DNA of 39,097 nucleotides from Agromyces bauzanensis (GTDB lineage: Bacteria; Actinomycetota; Actinomycetes; Actinomycetales; Microbacteriaceae), in assembly GCF_014645655.1 (NCBI RefSeq), contig NZ_BMMD01000024.1:1-39097 (forward strand), read 5' to 3'. Below the pieces are notes generated by a model that was not told the DNA's origin, searched no databases, and saw nothing but the letters and a program-made list of their open reading frames with translations. The translations under genes were made by a program, and so were the position numbers. Positions 36,096-39,097 of the stretch are shown in pieces. The number at the start of each line of letters is the position of its first letter. Position 1 is the first letter of the stretch.

Positions 36096-38525
36096 GAGGC
36101 CGAGTGCGATGCGCATTCGGCGGTAGTCGTCAGCCGCCCGCCGCGCGGCCACCACGTCACCCGAACTGCGATGCACCGTGACGAGCGTGCGCCACGACTC
36201 GTCGAGCCACGGATCGATCTCGACGGCGCGGCTGGCCGCTGCAACGGCGGCGCGTGGTTCGCCGAGGTGCAGTTCGAGGTGCGCGAGCGATGAGGCGGCC
36301 TCCGCCGCCCGGGTGCGGTACCGCTCCCTGGCGCCCGTGACCCATTCGGCCGGACCGTCCTCGGGCAGCACCTCGCCGACGTAGAGGGCGAGCGCGCGTC
36401 GCAGGCTCGACGCCGTCGTCGGGGCATCCCGCCGCTGCTTCGAGGTCGCCGCCTCGGCGAGCCGGTCGTCGAACTCGGCGAGGTCGCAGTCGTGCCGGTC
36501 TCGGATGCCGAGACGGTATGCCTCGCCGACGCGCTCGACGATGGATCCCGACGTGCCGGCGTCGGGGAGTGCCCGGCGCAGGCTCGACACGCTCACGTGC
36601 AGGGCGTGGACGGCGGAGTCGGTGCCGAGGTCGCCCCAGAGGATGTCGGCGATGAGTTCCCTGTGCAGCGGCGAGCCCGAGTTCAGCGCGAGCATCCGCA
36701 ACAGCGCGCGTGCCTGCGGGCGGACCGCCCGGAGGTCGAGGTCGGCGCCGTCGGTGCGGAGGCGGAAGCCGCCGAAGCATCCGACGGTGAGGTGCGGATG
36801 CCGCGGGTCGGCGTAGGCGGGCGCTCGACCCGCCTGCGCACGCGCGCCCGCTGCGGGCGGCGCGATGGGGAGGCGGGGGAGGCCTGCCTGCTTGGCGCGC
36901 CGTCGCGACGAGGCGAGCAGGGCGGCGGCATGCTCAGGCGGACCCGTGAGGGCTCGGGCGGCGTCGATGAACGCGCCGGCCGCGTCGACGCCGGTGGCGA
37001 TCACGGCGGTCTCGGCGTCGACGATCAGGTCGCGCGCGGGCGTCGTGCCCCCCGCGGCGGCCAGGAGCGCCGCGGCGGCGCGCGCCCAGGTCGCGAGGTC
37101 GGCGCATCCGAGCTCGTCGAGCCGCTGCGCGAGCGCAGTCGCCGCGCCGCTCGTGCCGCGCCCGCGACGCATGCGCACGAGGAGGTCGATGCCAGCGACG
37201 AGGGCCGCCCCACGCTCGTCGCGGCGCAGCTCGAACTCCTCGACGACGGCGTGCGCGGCGCCCTCGGGGAGGCCGGCGATCGGGGCGATCGCCCCGCGCG
37301 CGGCGCGCGCGAGTGCGCCCAGCCCTCGAGCGACGCACTCCCGCTCCAGTACCGCAAGTGCATCGAGCGTCGTCTCGCGCGGGGTCAGCGGCTCGCGGAT
37401 CACGAGCAGCAGCAGTCGCGCGGTCAGCCGGTTCGCGGCGTCTCCGTTCCTGAGCACGCGATGCAGCAGCGGGAGGGCGCCGACGACGTCGCCTGCGCGG
37501 AGTCGGGCGAGCGCGGCGTCGAGCGGGTCCGCGGTCCTGGTCGGAGGTCGACCCGACGCTCCGAGATGCAGCGGTTCCTCTGCCGCGGGCTCGCCTCGGC
37601 GGCGTCCCGCCCGCTGGGCGGGCTCCGCGGGCTCGGCGTGCGCGGCGGGTTCGGATGCGCGGTCGCCGCATCGCGCGTGCAGGTGGCGACGCAGCACGGG
37701 TGGAACCACACGATGTCCGAGCTCGACGACGTGCATGACCGCGCCACCGTCGACGGCGGCGAACAGCTCGGTCGCCTCGTCGGCGCCGAGCACCCGGGTG
37801 CATTCGGCGAAGTCGAGGGTGGGCAGCGAACTCGTGCGCTCCAACGCGAGCGCGATGGCCGGCGGGAGGGTTCGCACGGCGTCCTCCAGCAGTGACGCCG
37901 CGAAGTCGCCTTCGAGGGCGGCGTCGATCGCCCCTTGGAGCGCGTCGGGGTCGATCAGGCGCGACCGCACGGCGAGCTGGTGCACGAGCGCGGGCCACCC
38001 GCCGGTCTCGGAGGCCACGCGCGAGGCGCACTCGAGGCCGAGCAGGTGACCACCCGCCGCGCGGAAGGCCTCGGCGATCTCGTCGATGCGCAGCGCCAGT
38101 TCGGGCGCGGTGACGATCTCGACATCGCTGTGCGAGGCGTGCACGAGATGCTCGCCGGGCTGCAGGCGCGAGGCGACGACGAGGCGATGGTCCTCGTCGG
38201 CCTGCGCGACGAGTCGTTCGAGCACGGTCTCGCCCGGGGTGCCGAACACGTGGTGCGCATCGTCGACGGCGATCGTCGCGGCACCAGCGGATGTCGCGGC
38301 GCCGAGCATCGCGTCAAGGGCGGCGGGCTCGCGGTGCTCGGGGCCGAGGGTGACGACGGAAACGCGCCCGACGTCGCTCCCGAGTCGACGGAGCAGCGTC
38401 GATTTGCCCGCCCCGCCAGGGGCGGTCACGAACACGCAGTCACCACGCAACCGACCCGCCAGGCGCGCAGGGAGACCCCGATGACCCGCAACCAGGTCCC
38501 GTGTACTGTTCCCCGTGTGGCCCAC
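36090..38525 (-). CDS. ATPase/BTAD transcriptional regulator
   Basis: An 811-residue protein from a GTG at 38525. The N-terminus has a P-loop, APGGAGKST at 35-43, and VDDAH as a Walker B-like element near 106-110, as in MalT/STAND-type regulators. A central region of helical repeats follows. The C-terminal 234 residues (578-811) comprise an OmpR-type winged helix (LTVGCFGGFRLRTDGADLDL, ILWGDLGTDSAVHALHVSVS, SLRRAL) and a BTAD domain ending YRRMRIALGLE. SARP/AfsR proteins usually have the winged helix and BTAD first; here the order is reversed. It faces the CIS operon and probably controls it in response to a ligand and ATP. Confidence 0.9.
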   Translation of the reverse strand: MGHTGNSTRDLVAGHRGLPARLAGRLRGDCVFVTAPGGAGKSTLLRRLGSDVGRVSVVTLGPEHREPAALDAMLGAATSAGAATIAVDDAHHVFGTPGETVLERLVAQADEDHRLVVASRLQPGEHLVHASHSDVEIVTAPELALRIDEIAEAFRAAGGHLLGLECASRVASETGGWPALVHQLAVRSRLIDPDALQGAIDAALEGDFAASLLEDAVRTLPPAIALALERTSSLPTLDFAECTRVLGADEATELFAAVDGGAVMHVVELGHRVVPPVLRRHLHARCGDRASEPAAHAEPAEPAQRAGRRRGEPAAEEPLHLGASGRPPTRTADPLDAALARLRAGDVVGALPLLHRVLRNGDAANRLTARLLLLVIREPLTPRETTLDALAVLERECVARGLGALARAARGAIAPIAGLPEGAAHAVVEEFELRRDERGAALVAGIDLLVRMRRGRGTSGAATALAQRLDELGCADLATWARAAAALLAAAGGTTPARDLIVDAETAVIATGVDAAGAFIDAARALTGPPEHAAALLASSRRRAKQAGLPRLPIAPPAAGARAQAGRAPAYADPRHPHLTVGCFGGFRLRTDGADLDLRAVRPQARALLRMLALNSGSPLHRELIADILWGDLGTDSAVHALHVSVSSLRRALPDAGTSGSIVERVGEAYRLGIRDRHDCDLAEFDDRLAEAATSKQRRDAPTTASSLRRALALYVGEVLPEDGPAEWVTGARERYRTRAAEAASSLAHLELHLGEPRAAVAAASRAVEIDPWLDESWRTLVTVHRSSGDVVAARRAADDYRRMRIALGLE

Positions 38526-38640
38526 CGTCGAACCCCCATGTTGACGGATGTCGCCGGCTCCGGTCCGACGGGGCCAAATCTATGCCCGTTCGCGCCGTTG
38601 CGCATAGGTGCTGGCACTGGTTCAGCGCGCCCGGCAGCAG

Positions 38641-38670
38641 TTCGGAGCATCCGCACCGAGGTGATATCCT
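38641..38670 (+). promoter_or_regulatory. Probable promoter of tRNA-Thr (and tRNA-Met)
   Basis: TTCGGA (38641-38646), an 18-base spacer and TATCCT (38665-38670) lie 25 bases upstream of tRNA-Thr. The -10 is identical to that proposed for tRNA-Tyr. The -35 match is weak. Confidence 0.4.
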
Positions 38671-38695
38671 CGTACGGTTGCCGAGTGCGGCACAC

Positions 38696-38767
<72 letters not shown>

Positions 38768-38804
38768 CTGGTTCGTTCCGGGCGTATGCTCGAAGAACCT
38801 TCCC

Positions 38805-38878
38805 GGCGGGGTAGCTCAGGTGGTTAGAGCACACGGCTCATAATCGTGGTGTCGCGGGTTCGAGTCCCGCCCTCGCTA
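38805..38878 (+). tRNA. tRNA-Met (CAT), probably elongator
   Basis: A 74-base tRNA. The acceptor stem GGCGGGG pairs with CCTCGCT (38871-38877) with two G-U pairs, and the discriminator is A38878. The anticodon loop CTCATAA carries CAT, and the T arm is GCGGG TTCGAGT CCCGC. It lacks the mismatched first pair and the GGG/CCC anticodon stem of initiator tRNA, which favours elongator Met. A CAT anticodon modified to read isoleucine ATA codons is less likely but not excluded. Confidence 0.92.
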
Positions 38879-38907
38879 CTGGAAATGCTCGGTTGACCAG
38901 GGTTTCT

Positions 38908-38926
38908 TGTCCTACATAGAAGGACA
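38908..38926 (+). terminator. Short hairpin after tRNA-Met
   Basis: TGTCCT (38908-38913) pairs with AGGACA (38921-38926) around a 7-base loop, 29 bases after tRNA-Met, with a possible extra U-G pair outside. There is no U-tract. It may end or process the tRNA transcript. Confidence 0.4.
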
Positions 38927-39097
38927 GGACTCGATGAGTTCAACGATTGTTCAACGCTTAGGGCTCGCGAATGATTAATCTGTGCGTGTCGTGATGACGT
39001 GCGCCGCGTCGTGGACGCGTGCGCGGCACCGGGCGTGGTGACGGCACGGGACGCGTCGGTCACCCTGCTGGCGTTGCTGACTGGCCTGCGGGCGTGC

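Noticed and set aside
38999..39097. Open frame from a GTG running off the right edge (VRRVVDACAAPGVVTARDAS...)
   Set aside because: No ribosome site, too short to recognise, and cut by the window end; a real gene start here is possible but unsupported.

Overview
The window is very GC-rich, with dense genes, short intergenic gaps, GTG starts and strong Shine-Dalgarno sequences. GGATGCC/GGCATCC words are abundant in both orientations. The sugar-transport operon has no ATPase gene, as is usual in actinobacteria. Together this points to a high-GC actinobacterium, most likely a member of the Microbacteriaceae (Agromyces- or Microbacterium-like). The family assignment is inference from style, not from a marker gene.

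Layout. 1-90: three 24-bp-period direct repeats that resemble the end of an IS481-type element lying outside the window. 130-8474: housekeeping and accessory genes, namely a Nudix hydrolase with two compensating frameshifts, a YajQ-family protein, a LacI-family regulator, a small membrane protein plus a PH-domain membrane protein, tRNA-Tyr, an inositol-monophosphatase-family enzyme, a very long proline/alanine-rich M23 peptidase, and an AbiEi/DUF559-type protein. 8473-8534: a long perfect hairpin between convergent genes.

8556-16342: an alpha-glucan/maltose utilisation locus. A GH13 alpha-glucosidase diverges from a MalE-MalF-MalG transporter operon that ends in a second GH13 enzyme. Two LacI-type operators sit in the divergent promoter region, and a stem-loop separates the binding-protein gene from the first permease gene. 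The energising ATPase must come from elsewhere in the genome.

16416-38525: a contractile injection system (CIS) locus of the phage-tail-like eCIS/CIS kind known from Streptomyces and other actinobacteria. On the minus strand are a PAAR spike-tip protein and a single-pass membrane protein with Ig-like domains. On the plus strand are a LuxR-type regulator, a DUF4255 cap protein, an AAA+ ATPase, a DUF4157 eCIS-core protein, a probable effector, the sheath, the first tube protein, a small assembly protein, a DUF6760-like protein, a 715-residue disordered protein with nine [LV]QR motifs, a second tube protein, a LysM hub protein, a VgrG-like spike, a gp25-like baseplate protein, a gpJ-like baseplate protein and a gpI-like baseplate protein. 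A large convergent ATPase/BTAD regulator closes the locus. No tail fibre and no recognisable tape-measure protein are present. tRNA-Thr and tRNA-Met follow.

The most interesting part is the cargo side of the CIS. The 500-residue protein before the sheath carries an N-terminal AGN/VQR motif shared with the DUF4157 protein, two LNGF-type helical repeats, a PD-(D/E)XK-like nuclease motif and a C-terminal hydrophobic segment. The [LV]QR motif recurs in three different proteins of the locus and may be a common docking element.
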